Shown here: in pieces, positions 47,101-62,100 of the stretch
Position numbering within the stretch: position 1 is the first letter of the stretch
How the letters are laid out: every line of letters starts with the position of its first letter
From: Branchiostoma floridae
Taxonomy: Eukaryota; Chordata; Leptocardii; Amphioxiformes; Branchiostomatidae
DNA length: 64,000 nucleotides
Reading direction: 5' to 3'
NCBI RefSeq assembly: GCF_000003815.2
Contig: NC_049993.1
Coordinates: 17,185,565-17,249,564 of the forward strand
Notes under the pieces: model-generated
Seen by the model: the letters and a program-made list of their open reading frames with translations, nothing else
What the model was told of the DNA's origin: nothing
Databases searched by the model: none
Translations under genes and position numbers: made by a program

Positions 47101-50100
47101 CCTACTCTGTTGGAGTTACCAGAGGTGGCAGCGACCAGGTGTCAAATCAACCGCTAGGAGGTTTCACAACGATCGTGGCACAGGTATTTACGTTTATGAA
47201 AATTAGACATCCGAGGTAAACAATTTTCAAATACAATAATTCAATCTTTACAACAGGATAAAACCAGAGAGATTTACTTCTGGACGTATTGGTCTTCTGA
47301 AGGTATTGTCTTGAAAGTACTAGTACCTTCTTTCCAATATGCAAAGCATACCCAAATTCAAATTTTAGCCAGTACTTTTGCTTTCAATGGGCAACTGACT
47401 CATTCACTGCTTCACATATCACATCCAGTATGTGAGTTTTCCTGACAAAGGCTTTAATTAAAGGAGGCTGTGGAAACATTAACTGTGTCAGAAAACATTA
47501 TTATGAGGCTTTATGAATCTTTTGTAAACATTATGAGTAACTCAATATCAAATATGTGATTCCGAAGGTTCTGCGAGGAGGAGTCCCCCTTTACTTCACC
47601 GTAACGGCCACCAACTCGGCCCAACAGACCTCCCTGGCCACGTGTGAGCTGCCTACCTATGACGTCACCCTGCCTGGGGGTAGGGTCACACCTGACTTCA
47701 TCTCCACCAGCCATCCCAGCATCCTTCGCTCCTCGGCTGTCGCCTTGGATGATGCAGCCTTAGTGAATCAGAAGGTAAGATACAGTCTATGCTTATCATA
47801 TGGTGAGGTTACTGTGAATTAGGACATGGTACTGTATACTGGCTGCAGTACTGGCATGGAACTATATGATGAGCACATAGTACTGTATACAAAAACACAG
47901 TTCAAACTTCATATTAAGCAGTTGAAAATTTTCTGTGAGGATGCTACCGTTTAACCTCTCGGTTTTAACCCGTACCCTGTAAAATGGCTTCAATGGTGTG
48001 TCCTTGGAAGACAATACTGCCCACCATCATACTACAGAACTGATATAGCGCTGATGCAGGAAGGGGACATTACACCCCTTCTTTGTGGTGCATTACTTCA
48101 AGAACTCTACAGTATGATTGCTGGCAATACAGATGAGCTTTTGTTTTATAGCTTTACAATTTTGTGTTCTGTAGGAAGCCATAGGGTTTGGGCGGCAGGT
48201 TTACGGAGATCAAGTTGTGCCATGGATGGACATCAACATCACAAAGATCCACGTAGACATCAGTATCGGGCATGACCCGCATGATACTCGCAATCTGGAG
48301 TACTTTGCAGCCCCACGTCTTGGTAAGTCATAGACTTGATCCTGACTGTCCATCAAAATTTGCATTTCAACCAAGGATACCGCTGAAATTTGCTTTTTGC
48401 CCAGTGTCTTTAGAATATCAGAGTCTTCATGTTTTTTTTGTTTTTTTCTTGTTTTAGTTCTGTCTTGCTATGTTTTGACAGATGTAGACAGTGCACTGGG
48501 ATCAACCTTATTTTCTTTCCTGGTCGTACAGACCTTTTCTGCCAACTCATCAAATCCAATGTCATGTATTGGTAAATCTCAACCAGACATCAGCTAACAA
48601 AGGCTTATTTAAGCTTGAACATGAAAATTTCATGAACATGGAACATGGAACATGAAAATTAGATCATAGTGCTTCGTTTGCTAGTATCTAGCTTAGGTTT
48701 ATTTGCAATCTTAATCTGGGGTATTCGACGCTGCTATAAGATTAACCTTCCTCCATTAAGATCCTGGCTAAGAACATGTTGTGTCCTGTTTTATCCAGGG
48801 AGAGTGCTCTCAAAGCCTCACCACGTAGCTCACTATCCCTACGCACAGAAGTGTGCCCGGGACTGCCTGGCGCTGCCCCCGACAAAATGCCTCAGCTTCA
48901 ACTACGACTACAGCGACAACGGGCGCTGTGAACTGCTGGAGGAGATAGAGGGACACGACGTCGTCATGTACACGGTACGGTTAATCTCCAGGCAGATCTA
49001 CCGGTGGCATATGATAGTATCAAAGCTGCCCAAGGAGTCAAATGGCCACCCCTGATACCATCTTATGTCACCTGTAAATCTACCTTGAGATAAGGGTACG
49101 GTGACATAGATTTAATTGGTGCTGATAACTTTTTACACACAGGGAACAGGCCTGTCCTTGGTGCTGAAGGATGTTGTTACACACAGGGAACAGGCCTGTC
49201 ATTGGTGCTGAAGGATGTTGTTACAAACAGGGAACAGGCCTGTCATTGGTGCTGAAGGATGTTGTTACAAACAGGGAACAGGCCTGTCATTGGTGCTGAA
49301 GGATGTTGTTACAAACAGGGAACAGGCCTGTCATTGGTGCTGAAGGATGTTGTTACACACAGGGAACAGGCCTGTCATTGGTGCTGAAGGATGTTGTTAC
49401 ACACAGGGAACAGGCCTGTCCTTGGTGCTGAAGGATGTTGTTACACACAGGGAACAGACCTGTCCTTGGTGCTTAAGAGTGTTTAAACACAGGGAACAAG
49501 CCTGTTCTTGGTGCTGAAGACTGTTAACATGCAGGGATCAGTTTTCTTCTGAACTTCGATATAATTACATTTGCTGTTTTTCTAATGAACATTATAATAA
49601 TTCATAACTAGTTGTGATTTGGATTACACTGGCTCAAAAGATCACTCAGGCCATCCTTATGCCATGTCCATGTTGTGTAATATGTCTCACAACTTCAACA
49701 TTATATACATACAAAATGCATGCACTAACATATGTATCTGTTTTCCAAAGGATGGCATTTTCCACAACTTTGAACGTCTGGGGATCGGCCACGCTGTGGA
49801 GGTGGTTCACGAGGATCTGAACCTGATACACAACCAGCTGTACTACTATAACCTGTTCCTCAACAACACTGTGGGTAAGTCTGTTGATAACTTGTTGCAC
49901 TTAAATCAGAAAAAAAACAGCAACATTCTCCGATAGATAAGGAATACCCTTAATTGCCCGAGAACAAATATTGGCAAAATTGAAATGTTGAACAGGAATA
50001 GCCTTGAAATGTGATGTACGGTATATGAGAAAGGCTTTTTGAGAGTACAGACTTTTATGGACTTTTATACTGGAACTTAACTGACGGGAGACCTGGCGAT

Positions 50101-53100
50101 CCCCGTCTTGTAATTAGCCATACAAAAGGGTATGTCATGTGCGAACATGTTTACATTTGATCACGTCGACCGATGATGATGATGATGATGATGACTGACA
50201 GTGCATACTTTTCTCTGTAATGGTTTGTGAATGTTTTGATGCGTGTGATACGTCTTTGTGTTTGTTTGTTTATTTTCATTCATTTGTTTAAACCTTTGCT
50301 CATTCATGAATACTCAAATTGACCTGCAAGCCATTTTTCATTGAGGTCATAAGGGAAGACACAAGGGCACATAACAGACAATGTGTCTCTCCTCGCCAGA
50401 TCAGTAGCTCTTCATGTGTGGCTATCCTGTATAATAGTGGATCTAAATACTATTAGACTAACACATTTTCTTGTTACTATGATTTAGGCTACACGAACAT
50501 CCTGACATCCCCGGGGGTGATAGTCGACTTCGTCCCCCCGTCCCCCGGCCCGCTGGAGAACGTGAGCCTGGACGTGACGTCAGCGGAGGTGTGTGAGGAG
50601 TTTGTACCAGACGAGTGGGAGGATCGATGTGTGGAGCAGACACCTCTCCCCAACCACAGGTAGGGCTTTATTTTTTATTTTTTATTTATTTATTTATTTC
50701 ACCAAAGCAAAATGACATGCTTAGGAAGTGCCTTCCAGGCTTCCTGAATTGGGTAATTTTGTTACAATCGGCAAATTACAAACAAACAGACAAATTACAA
50801 TGCAAATCATTATACAGACATTCAACAATTAACAGGAAAAAAACAGCAGGAGGGCCAGCAAGCCTAACCTACAATGTGTCATTATACAGTCTAACTGCTG
50901 CGTGCACGAACAACCTTCTTAGCCATTCGGTTTTGGCCTTTGGCACAGTGAACGAGTAGACCTACCTACAACTTAACTACAGCTTCTTTCTCTTTTGTGA
51001 TTATGTACATCTTCATCAAGTTATGTATAAGCAATTGGCAGAGTATAATGCGATATTCCAGCTATAACATTTTACTCACATAGTGTCTCTCTACGATTTC
51101 TGTTTTTTATATTATAACATGTGGAAGAGAATAATCATTTTGCATACATCATGTTGTACTTTCCAGATACAGTTAGCCATGGTACCATTCTAGTTAGCTT
51201 ACTGTGACTGTTTGAGCCCTGGCAACCTAGCTAAAATCATCGCTAACAGGTTGATGCCCTTTGATGTTGAATTGTACAAAAGTAGTGGGGTTGGAAATAT
51301 ACAGAACAAAAAAGTTACAGTTGTACAAAATAGTTATACGAAATAAAACCTCCCTTGTAGTTGTCATTAAAAAAGTTGGACGAAGAATGCAGGTTGAGCT
51401 CAAATGACCTCCTTAAATCTTATTTTGTCCATACAGGGCCATCATAGACGGAGAAGGATCTGGGACTGTGTTTAATGGAAACAAGCCTCTTGAAGATCTG
51501 CGCTATTTCAGACCAAACACTTACGTCACCGGTGAGAAAGTCATTATATCTTTGGGTATCTGCTTACAATCAGAACAGCCAGTGACAATGTGCCTTTGTT
51601 GAATCTTGAAATTACTAAAATGTTCATGGCATTAAATTTTGCTATTGCTAAGACTTAGTCTTACTAAGATTTGATTTCGAGCTTCTTGTTTTTTTTACAC
51701 ATGTTATAAGTAAAGCTCATAAAACATTACTTATCTATTTGTGCAGCAAATTGGGACGGTTTCCATGACAACGAGACGGGTATTTTCGGGTACACGTGGA
51801 CAGTGGGGACGGACCACTGCCAGGATGACGTCCATCCGCACAAGGACCCGCACTCCCACCTGTACGGGGAGGACGAATGGACACACCAGGGGCTTGCTTA
51901 CCCTCTGGAACTGGACGGTCAGTAGACAGTCTGTCAACACAGCCACTGTTGGATTCTCTTGATAAAGTCTCAAAGTTTCAGTCACTGACTGCTCAAGGTA
52001 CATGTAGTTGCAGGAAATAGCCACAATACACAGGTGGTATGTAAGGATTGTTAAAGCTTGCAGCAATGGGAAAATAATCTACAGGACGTTCCAAAAGTTG
52101 CAACAATTGTCGTTTGCTCCTTATGAAGAGTTGTACATACTTCATACGTGTTTACATTTGCAATGCCATGTACTATGTAGAGGAATCAAGAGTGTGATAA
52201 CTTTAAACAAATATTACATGCATTATGAAGCTTTCTTCACACAAAATTTTATTCCAAAATTTAGATGGCTTCTACCATGTGTCCGTCCGTGCCTTGAACA
52301 AGGTAGAATTTGGAGGCCCCCTAGCGACCACCGTGTGCCACACCACCCCCTACATTATCGACACCACGCCTCCATTCGTTAACCATGTCAAACTCATTAG
52401 TTACAACGAGGTCAGCTACGAACTCATTGTGGAGTACAATGTCAGGTAAGGACCATAAAATGACTTCTAAGCATTGCAATATTTTATTACTGCAATTGTA
52501 AAATCTAGTCATACAAATGTAGTGACTACTTAAAGGGCTTGGGGATAGTTTACATTGCATGCTTGGATCAGTGGACTGATAAAATAATCTATGAAATCAT
52601 TAAATTATGGCAACACTTGTACACTGGGACATGAATGTAAATATTTTTTGATTTCAATTCCACATACCCTAACTGTTAATGGAATATTTCCATTCAAAAT
52701 AGCCATTATGGGGAACAGGCCTGTCCTTGGTGCTGAAGACTGTTTACACACAAGGAACATTAGTTCTTCTTTTTGTTAAAAATGTCGACGTGATTTCAGT
52801 GACCCCCTGTCCAACATCCGCGAGGTTGACATCGGACTCGGGAAGAGTCCCAGGGACGTGTTCATCAAGGACTGGCATCGCCATTACAACCTGACCCACG
52901 TGACCATGTTCTACCGCATTCCGGACGGAATCCCTACATGGATCAAAGTTAGAGCTATCAACAATGGTAAGGGTTTAACACACATGCATGGACGTCTTCC
53001 TTCATATGGATGGAGGCCATTTTTTCAATTTCTCCCTTCCTTCTTAAACTTTTATAGAGGACGTTGTTAAGCCGTCAACACAAAAAACAGTATAGGTGAC

Positions 53101-56100
53101 CCAGTGTACTTGAGCTGACATTGTTCTGGCATCAGCTATCGGGAAGCATTAAGTTTTGCATCACTAGAGGACAACAGTCTAAGTCTTATGGTGACATGAA
53201 AAGATTCAATGACACTCGTCAGGAATATGATGCAATGGACTAACAGCGTATAGCACAGCACATGGCAATGAGGAGATGACTAATTAGCTCTTAACTGCAT
53301 TTACAGCAAAATCTAGGAAGAAACTCACAAAAGATTTTCTACAACAACCAGTTACTCTTTTGACGATTGTTGTAATGACAAGCCTTTCTGCCTTGTCTGT
53401 CTAGTGGACCTGAGAACAGCCAGTCATGCACCTCGACCAATCATAGTGGACGTGACTCCGCCCATCCCGGGGACAGTCCATGACGGGGAGACCTACAGCA
53501 GGGACCGCGCCTTCCAGGCGGTGGGGAACCGGGTCTGTGCCAGCTGGAAGGACTTCCATGATGAGGAGAGCGGCATTGGTAACTCTCCTTTTACTAAAAA
53601 TCTCTACAATAGTCAACCTAACTACAGATAAATACTTGGCATTTTCTCGAGTTCATCTAGCTGACAAGTGTTCATCTAAGGTTTCATGCTTTAACGAATT
53701 AGGTTTTAGAAAGATGCTATTAGATATTGCTTTTGATTACAACAAGGACAGAATGCACTGGTTTTATGATATTCTTTCCATTCATGTTAGGTTTTTACCT
53801 GTGGGGAGTGGGCACGTCAGTCGGTGTAGACGACATCGTCTCATTTCACGAGCTGCCGCACACCCAACACGCCGCTTGTGCTGAGCTGAACCAGACCCTG
53901 CAGCACGGCGGGACCTACTACAGCACTCTGGTCGCCTTCAACCTGGGGCATGCCAGGAAGAACGTGTCTGTGTCTAGCAATGGAGGTAAATAAAAACCTA
54001 ACCCTAACCCTAACCCTAACTACATGTATCACCATAACCATAACCCTATTACAGCACCCTGGTTGCCTTCAACCTGGGGCATGCCAGGAAGAACGTGTCT
54101 GTGTCTAGCGATGGAGGTACGTACGACAACCCTTTCTAACAGTTGCCAGGTGTTTTGAGTAAGCAATTGCCAGTGTTCGATGGACTTACTTTGGGGCAAA
54201 TGTTTCGAATATATATGATGGCAAAATATGATGAACAGTAGCAAAAGCAATAAAATCAATGCACATCAACAATGTTGTGGGATGTTATAAACTTCGCGAA
54301 ACATTAAACTTATTACTGATGTCACTTATCTGTAAGACCAAGTGTCCCAAATGGACTTGATGCTAACAGCAAGATTCAGATACATGTAGCTTGAAAGTTC
54401 ATCTGTGTTGGTAGAAGTCATTGTGGATCAAAAATGATTTGCAATTTTTGACACAAAAATTGGACTCATTCAAATTTTGTGTGTTGGAAATTACAGTTCA
54501 ACCTTGCTCAGCAGATCCAGACAGACTTAAGGTCTTGCTTATGGTACTGGCACAAAATTTAGTGTTTTTCTGCAAAAATGGTTGATGTTCTATTTCGTTG
54601 TTTCCAGTGATGTACGATGCCACCCCACCGGAGGAAGGCTGGGTGAAGGACGGACTTGACCCGAACCATGACGTCACGTACTCGTCAGAACTCGCGAGCG
54701 TCAGCGCGATCTGGGGAGACTTCCGGGATCCGGAGTCTGACATTGCTGACTATGAAGTTACCGTGTGGAGAAGACTCTCCAACAATGGCAAGTGTCTCGT
54801 TCTCACCATTCTCATCTACTATTATATGATCTAGCAAAAGACAAGAGGCAGTGGAAAACAATGCTAGCCTGCTTCAGTGCCAGTCTGATAAGTGGCAGTG
54901 TTGATGATCTCTTGCCAATATGAAAGATTTCTAAGTTTAAGAATTCTTTGCATTGTTTTTTACTTTTCTACCCATAAATATAAGAGTGCTTCTTTTAAAA
55001 GATGTCTGTAAGGACTTCATTTCTTCTTGTTAAACAGGTAACAGCAGTGCTGATACTGCTCCTCACATCATTCATGAAGCGACCTCTGTTGGAAAGGAAG
55101 CGAACAGCATCAACTGGCACCACTTCCACCTTCATGACGGAGACTTTGTGTACGTTGTTGTGAACGTCTCGAACGGGGCAGGCAGCGTTGTCTTGACTGA
55201 GTCGGACGGGTACACGCTGGACACTACCGCTCCTGAGATGGGCTTCATCGGAGATGGTAGCCAGGCAGGGACGGACCTTCAATACTCGGTAAGGCATCAA
55301 TCTTACACTTGCGGAGGCGATGTGATAGAATTCAGTGTTTTACAAGTTAGTTTTAGTTTCAGTTCTCAGCAAAGAAGCAGCATAAAGTAAGATACCCGAC
55401 TTAAAAACTTTGGAGAGAGGTAAAAGAGCTCTACCAGACTGCAGAAAGCAAGTCTCTTTTAGCCATAAAAAGTAATAGAAGTCATTTTTTTTCAAATTGG
55501 TATTATCACAGCCAAGCGTCACAAATCTGTCCGTGAACTGGGAGTTTGAAGATGTGGAGTCTGGTCTGGACCACTACAAACTGGCCGTGTTCCAGCATCA
55601 GGGAGGAAGCCGTCTGCAGATCCACCCGGCACAGAAGTTAGTGAACATGTCCTACCCTTCTGTTTCAAGTTGGCAATTTGTTACCTTTAGTTAGTAATCA
55701 TGTTTTTGCTTCCATTGATTTAGCTGATAAACAGTTTGTCTCAAGAAGCTGGTTCGATTTTTTGTAACACTAGAATTAATAGACTAAGTGTGACATTTCA
55801 TACCTAATACTCTATTATGCTCCTGGTTACCGTAGTGACTACCTTAAATTCCAGTTGAATAATTAAGGGTTAATGACCCGCCCCGAGGTGTATATGGTGT
55901 CATAACGCCTGGTCCTTTGCTATAACCACCGAATAAAACCACCGAGTGAGCGAAGCGAACGAGGTGGTTTTATGAGGCCTGGTCCTTTGCTTATAACGCC
56001 TGATCCTTTGCTATAACCACCGAATAAAACCACCGAGTGAGCGAAGCGAACGAGGTGGTTTTATGAGGTGGTAATAGCAAAGGCCCAGGCGTTATGACAC

Positions 56101-59100
56101 CATATATACCGAGGAACAGGCAGGTCATTAACCCTATTATCATATAGCCTACCCACACTGACCCATTTAAGAGTAGAATAGAGTAGAGTAGAGTTTCCGG
56201 TTGAGTAGGAGCGACAAATTCCTTTATAAAACATACATCTTTTATTCAGTACATAAATTTGAACAGTGAATTTGAACAACATAAAACTTGTACGTGAAAT
56301 GTATTTCTGTTCCAAGGCTTGAAATAAGAACAAAGTCGATTCATCATGTTACAACTGTTGCACGCTCCGTATTTCTCTACTCGCCCATTCTCCAGTTTGT
56401 CGTTCGTTCGTATCAGGCGCTAAATCTCTGCCGGCTTTCCTGAGGCATTCCGGGATCCCTGTGCTTCACAGCTCTTGAGAATCTCGTTCACTATGAACTC
56501 AGACACGTTTTCTCCGAAGAAAGGTAGCATTTTGGTCCTCCAGCGCCATGACCGCTACTCAATGGCGGACCGTGGTGTTATTGTCGTCTGAACTTGAATG
56601 GGCGGGGGTGCAAATAATTTTATTTTCCATTTGTAGTTTAAATTGGACATGACTTGAAATAGATTTTATTGTCTTAAATATTATAGGTAATTCAATGTTG
56701 TTTTAAGATGGCAAATGTTTTCTTTGAACAAAGAAACTCGCACTACCGATGTTAATAGAGGGAGCCATCCCCCCTGCCATGCCTGTACTTATTCCCATAT
56801 CTTGGCAGATGGACGATTCCTGGATATCTCATTCTGATTGGCCAGCGTCCTGTTTGTCCTTCTGATTGGTTTAAACTTTCAAAAGTCATTAATGCACACG
56901 TGCAATAATCAAAAATTTAATGCACGGCTGTTACGGCATCATAACCAGCATGAAATGGGGCCTTCTGATTGGCCCACGTCCCCTGGCTATATGATAATAT
57001 ATATTATTATTCAATCTAATCCTGCTGTAACATATAAAGCTGTATTTATAAAATGCCATAAGACCACAAGGTCTCCAAGGTGCCTCTATCAGTTTTTGGT
57101 TGATGAACTTGCATCGCAACAGCAAACACTTTCAAATTTAGGATTAACGTTCTTTGTGTTAAACAGGAATGACTGGGTGATTGTTGAAGGCAGTGCTGGG
57201 GGATGGACCAACAATGAACCGCTGAACCTTGTACCGGGCACGCGGTACAGTGTGCGGGTGTCCGCTGTCAACAGGGCTGGGCTGACGACTACACATGACA
57301 CGGACGGTGTCATCGTGGATCCTACTCCCCCTTCGGTTAGACTACTTCCTTTTTATGTTACAAGTACAGTATTACATTTAATTTAGTTAAAACACAATAC
57401 ACTTTTAGTTTTGGTTTGGGCAGGGATCACCCAGCTATTCCAAGCAAATGCCATTTGAAGCTATCATTATATGGGTAGTTGGCTCCTTTTGTTTGAAGCA
57501 AAATTAAACAGTAACCAATTACTCATTGACAAGCAACTGGATATGATTTTGGAAACGGTCAAACATTTTAGTTCACTAAGCATCCACTACATTTCGTCAG
57601 TGAAACTGTGACATGTTCAATGGTGTCACAGATTAAAGGTAGCAGATGCTACCTGAAACGATCAATTGCTATCTGGCTAAGTTGAAATTCCCAACACAAA
57701 AATGTTGGAACCTAAATTTTTGACTTTCCAAATGTAGTCTAGAATGAGCCATCAATTGCTTCTAACAAAATAAAAATGTGTACCTATGATGTCGCTGTAG
57801 AATCTACATGTTGCCATTGACGTGATGCCTGGTGAGCTGGAGGAGCTGTACGATGGGTATATTCTACACACTGACCTGTCCGCCATCTTGGTGTCATGGC
57901 GGGCCACTGACGGGGAGAGCAAGGTCACGGCGTACTGGGCGGCTCTGGGGACGTCACCAGGTTTGGACTTCTGTTTCATTGGCATGATGGGGTGGTCGGG
58001 TTGTTTGAACAGTGCTTAGACATAAGCCGTCATGCTCTTAGTTTTGCGTGATCTCACCAGGTTTGTGCACTTAGGCATATATGAACATTTTGTACTTGTA
58101 CTATTGTGTAGTTGTACTTTGTATGTTGTATGTGTACTGGTTGTTCAGTGTAATAAAACCAGCTACTGTGCCACATGCCTATGAAGGTGGTGTGTTACGA
58201 CAAAGGCCAGTTAAACCTGCTATATAGATACAGAAACAGATGGTATTGGTAGAAATACTGATTTACAATTATGATGTTTGCCATACAAAAGATTCCCCTC
58301 AGTTGTTTTATTTCATCTTGATCTATATACATGGACCCAAGAGAGTTTTCAACTAAATAATTATTCATTTATTCCTATTGACAGGTGGCACTGACGTCAT
58401 GCCGTTCGAAAACATGGGAGCCGACAGAAGTGCCTACATCAACAACCTGCAGCTGCAGCTGTACGACGAGGTCACGGGGTCACCTGTCTACTATGTCACA
58501 GTAAAGGCACAGAACGGGGCTGGGGCATTTTCTACTGAAGTGGTTTCAAGGTAAATTTAGCAACTTGTTGCAATATCTTATCTGCTTTGTCCCGTGGTAC
58601 GTAAAAAAAGAAAATAAGTGACCAGGAACTAGTTTTGACAAGAATATCAAGGTTCGATGAATAGATTTCTACAGCTTGGATTGGAAATAAACAACTCCAG
58701 TTCATAGCTGCAGTTAATAACCTTTTATCTTAATTCAAAGATCATGAATTGTCTGTTGGCAAGACAATTAAGATTATGATTATTAGAAACTACAACCTTG
58801 TAATTAGTCATCTTGATATGTATTGAGTTTTATATTTTGTTTGCATATCCTAGAATTCCAGAAAGTGTATCAATACTTGTTAATGGAGATCCGAACAAGC
58901 AAAGAAAGAAAGTCTCAGTCTATTTCACTTTTATCCCAGCCCGATTAAGGTAGTCCCCGGTGATAAGGCGGGAGTGGTTGTGGACGGCCCACACATGGCG
59001 GACAGCCAGGCTGATGACGTGGCCACAGTAGACGTGGACTACCAACTTCACACGGGCACTGTCACTGTGCGCTTCAAGGTTAGTTTGTAGGGGACATTTG

Positions 59101-62100
59101 GACAGGCTCAGGCTTATATGCTTAAGAAGACTTCTGTTCTAACTTGGTGAAACAAATGTCACTTAATCTGAAAAACGAAGGCAATGCTTTCAGAAGATCG
59201 GGGAAGACATCTTTTGCTCTCAAGGAAGTTGTCAATGAGGAAAATAGTCACAGTTACTGTAGGCAAGTTGATACTAAGGGATAACGAAAAATTCGCAGTG
59301 GACATGATGGTTATGATGGTTTGCAGAGGATGTCACAGCTTTATGAATGTCATTTGTTACACATAACTTTTTGGTAACCAAACAAGTTACAATCTTTATA
59401 CAGGGATTTGAGAGTGCGAGACATGGCATTGTGCACTACGAGTGGGCGGTTGGTACTGCCGCGCTCTGGGATGACGTACAGCCGTACTCATCTGCAGGGA
59501 TAGTGCTGTATGAAGACAATGCTGACATGGAAGGTAAGAGATGCTACAGCATACATGAGATCTAGTGGCAAAGTGACTAGTCCAGTGGTAAAATACTGTA
59601 CACAGCACCTGTCTTCTGTCATTACTTAGACCTTAGACCTTAAGTCTTCCTGTGCCGTAAGGCACATAAGGCAGCAAGCTTCCATCGTCCTCTGTCGTTT
59701 GCAGCCATTTATGCCTGTACCCAAGGGATGCCAGCTCTTTTCAGATCCTCAGTGAAAGTCCTCCTCCATGTGTTTTTGGGTCTGCCTCTTTTCCGTTTTC
59801 CACCTGGAGGAATTCAAGTCATGGCTGTCATTACTTAGTGGACGATTAATGCTCTTCAGTGAGCTAAACTGGTTTGATATCACTGTCACCTTTTTTGTTG
59901 ATGGCAGCGATGATTGTCTCTTTGCTTTTAGAGGATAGAACATTATGAATTTAAGACCAAGGACTGTCATTTTGCATGTGTGACCTGCATAACTATGGAG
60001 GAGAAGACAGATAAGGTTTGTCAAGATTTAGAAAGCATTCTGCTATTGTGGAATATGGGAATCATTATCTGATTCATGCTTAAGGTATCTCGGTTGGCTA
60101 AATTGGCATTTTGACCTTCCACTATTTTGTTATTAATGAATTAAGAAAGAATGGAGCCGTAACGAATGTTGATAGATGGGCATTAAAGAATTCTAAATCT
60201 GATTTTGTGGGGGCCAAATTGATGACGTCATCATTTTTATTGCCTCTGATATTATTTTTTTCTATGACAAAATACAGCACTTTGGTACATACCACTGTAA
60301 TGAAACTTCGTTTTTCGTTGCATAATGATAAAAGCTACAAAGTCACGGTTGCGCAAACTGATATTTACTAACGATCTGTGGTTATTAAGAATTAATTTTT
60401 TTTAATTAGATGAAAACAAACATTTTCTAATTACAACAGATCGTTAGTAGATATCAGTTTGCGCAACCGTGGCTTTGTAGCTTTTATCATTATGCAACGA
60501 AAAACGAAGTTTCATTACAGTGGTATGTACCAAAGTGCTGTATTTTGTCATAGAAAAAAATAATATCAGAGGCAATAAAAATGATGACGTCATCAATTTG
60601 GCCCCAAAAAGTCAGATTTAGAATTCTTTAATGCCCATCTACCAACATTCGTTACGGCTCCATTCTTTCTTAATTCATTAATAAGAAAATAGTGGAAGGT
60701 CAAAATGCCAATTTAGCCAACCGAGATACCTTAAGTTTAGTTTGACAATGGTATTTCTGTATACTGTCTGTATGTATAAAGTTCTTGTAAACACAACCAA
60801 CTTGAAGGTAATACTCATATCCAACGTCACAACTTTCCAATTACCAACCTGATGAAATTATTTGCGGATGTCTGTATGTATTTTTCCTTTTCTAATGTCT
60901 ATATTGTCCTGTGTTTCCCTGTTCGTAAACCAAAGAAAAACAGGTTCTTGACCATCTAACACAAGACAGGTAAACTGATGTTTGTGGTACTCTAAAATCT
61001 CCACAGGAATCGGGGGAGAAGGCCACGCCCAAGCCCTGCTGCCCCTTCGTCCTGGACAGCTCTACTACACAACAGTCCGGGCAATCACCGGCGCTGGGGA
61101 CATCCTAGAGTCATCGTCAGACGGCTTCACTGTAGACGTCACGCCTCCACAGGTGTGTGGAGGATTGTATGATTATATTAGATTACCAATCACAAGGAAC
61201 AACAGCGGGAGGAGGACATTTAATTACAGATCAGTTAAACTGTGGAATCTTCTATGTATACGCAGAGATTTCAAGATTGTCTTCAAAACACGATTGTTTA
61301 GGAGGATGATAGACCAATTTTTTGGATCATAATGGTTTTAGTGTACATAACCCTCTAACCTCACTCATGATTTTAAACATAATGTAATATGTAATATTTT
61401 GTATCTAAGTCTGATCTGTTTTGAGTGGATGTTATTGTATCTGTTCCTGTATTTGTCAGAATGTATAACTTCTTATTTGCATGAGCCCTAGAAGATTAGC
61501 CCAATCTGAGCTAAAGGGCTGATCTCAATAAACTCATATTCAATAAACTCAACTCACAGATCGACTTCCTCGGCTTCGGTGTCACGTCTGAAGATGAAGA
61601 GTTCACCTTCGGGCCTGACATGTCGCGGTACCAGCTGTCAGCAGACTACATCACGGCGGAATGGGGCTACAGGGAGGAGGAGAGTGACGTGGTGTTCGCT
61701 TCGTTTGCGTACGGAACGTTCCCAGGCAGCCATGACGTGTATAACCGGACTGTGACGAGCCAGAGGACATCGGTGCCAAATGGTCGGGTGCATCCATCGA
61801 CACAGGGGCGGCCCAACATCCTCAGCCTTACGGCAATCAACTCCGTAAGATTTTTTTCATTATCATTAATAGATGTAGATTACAATCTGCTTTAAGGACA
61901 GAGGCGGCAAATGGATGGATGGATGGATGGAGGGATGGATGGATGGAGGGATGGATGGATGGATGGATGGATGGATGGACGGACGGATGGAAGTATTTAG
62001 CAGCTCTAGATGACTAACCATATTATGCAACACACCAGCAGGCATGTGCACATCATGGCATCAGCTGACCTTACATGTAGTGCTAATGAGGGTTTTTCTT

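Noticed and set aside
53997-54020. Chromosome end or telomere
   Set aside because: Only four units, inside an intron with coding exons on both sides.
60111-60371. 86-residue ORF in the palindrome arm
   Set aside because: Low-complexity, no homologous motif, and the mirrored arm gives no matching ORF; it lies in an intron.
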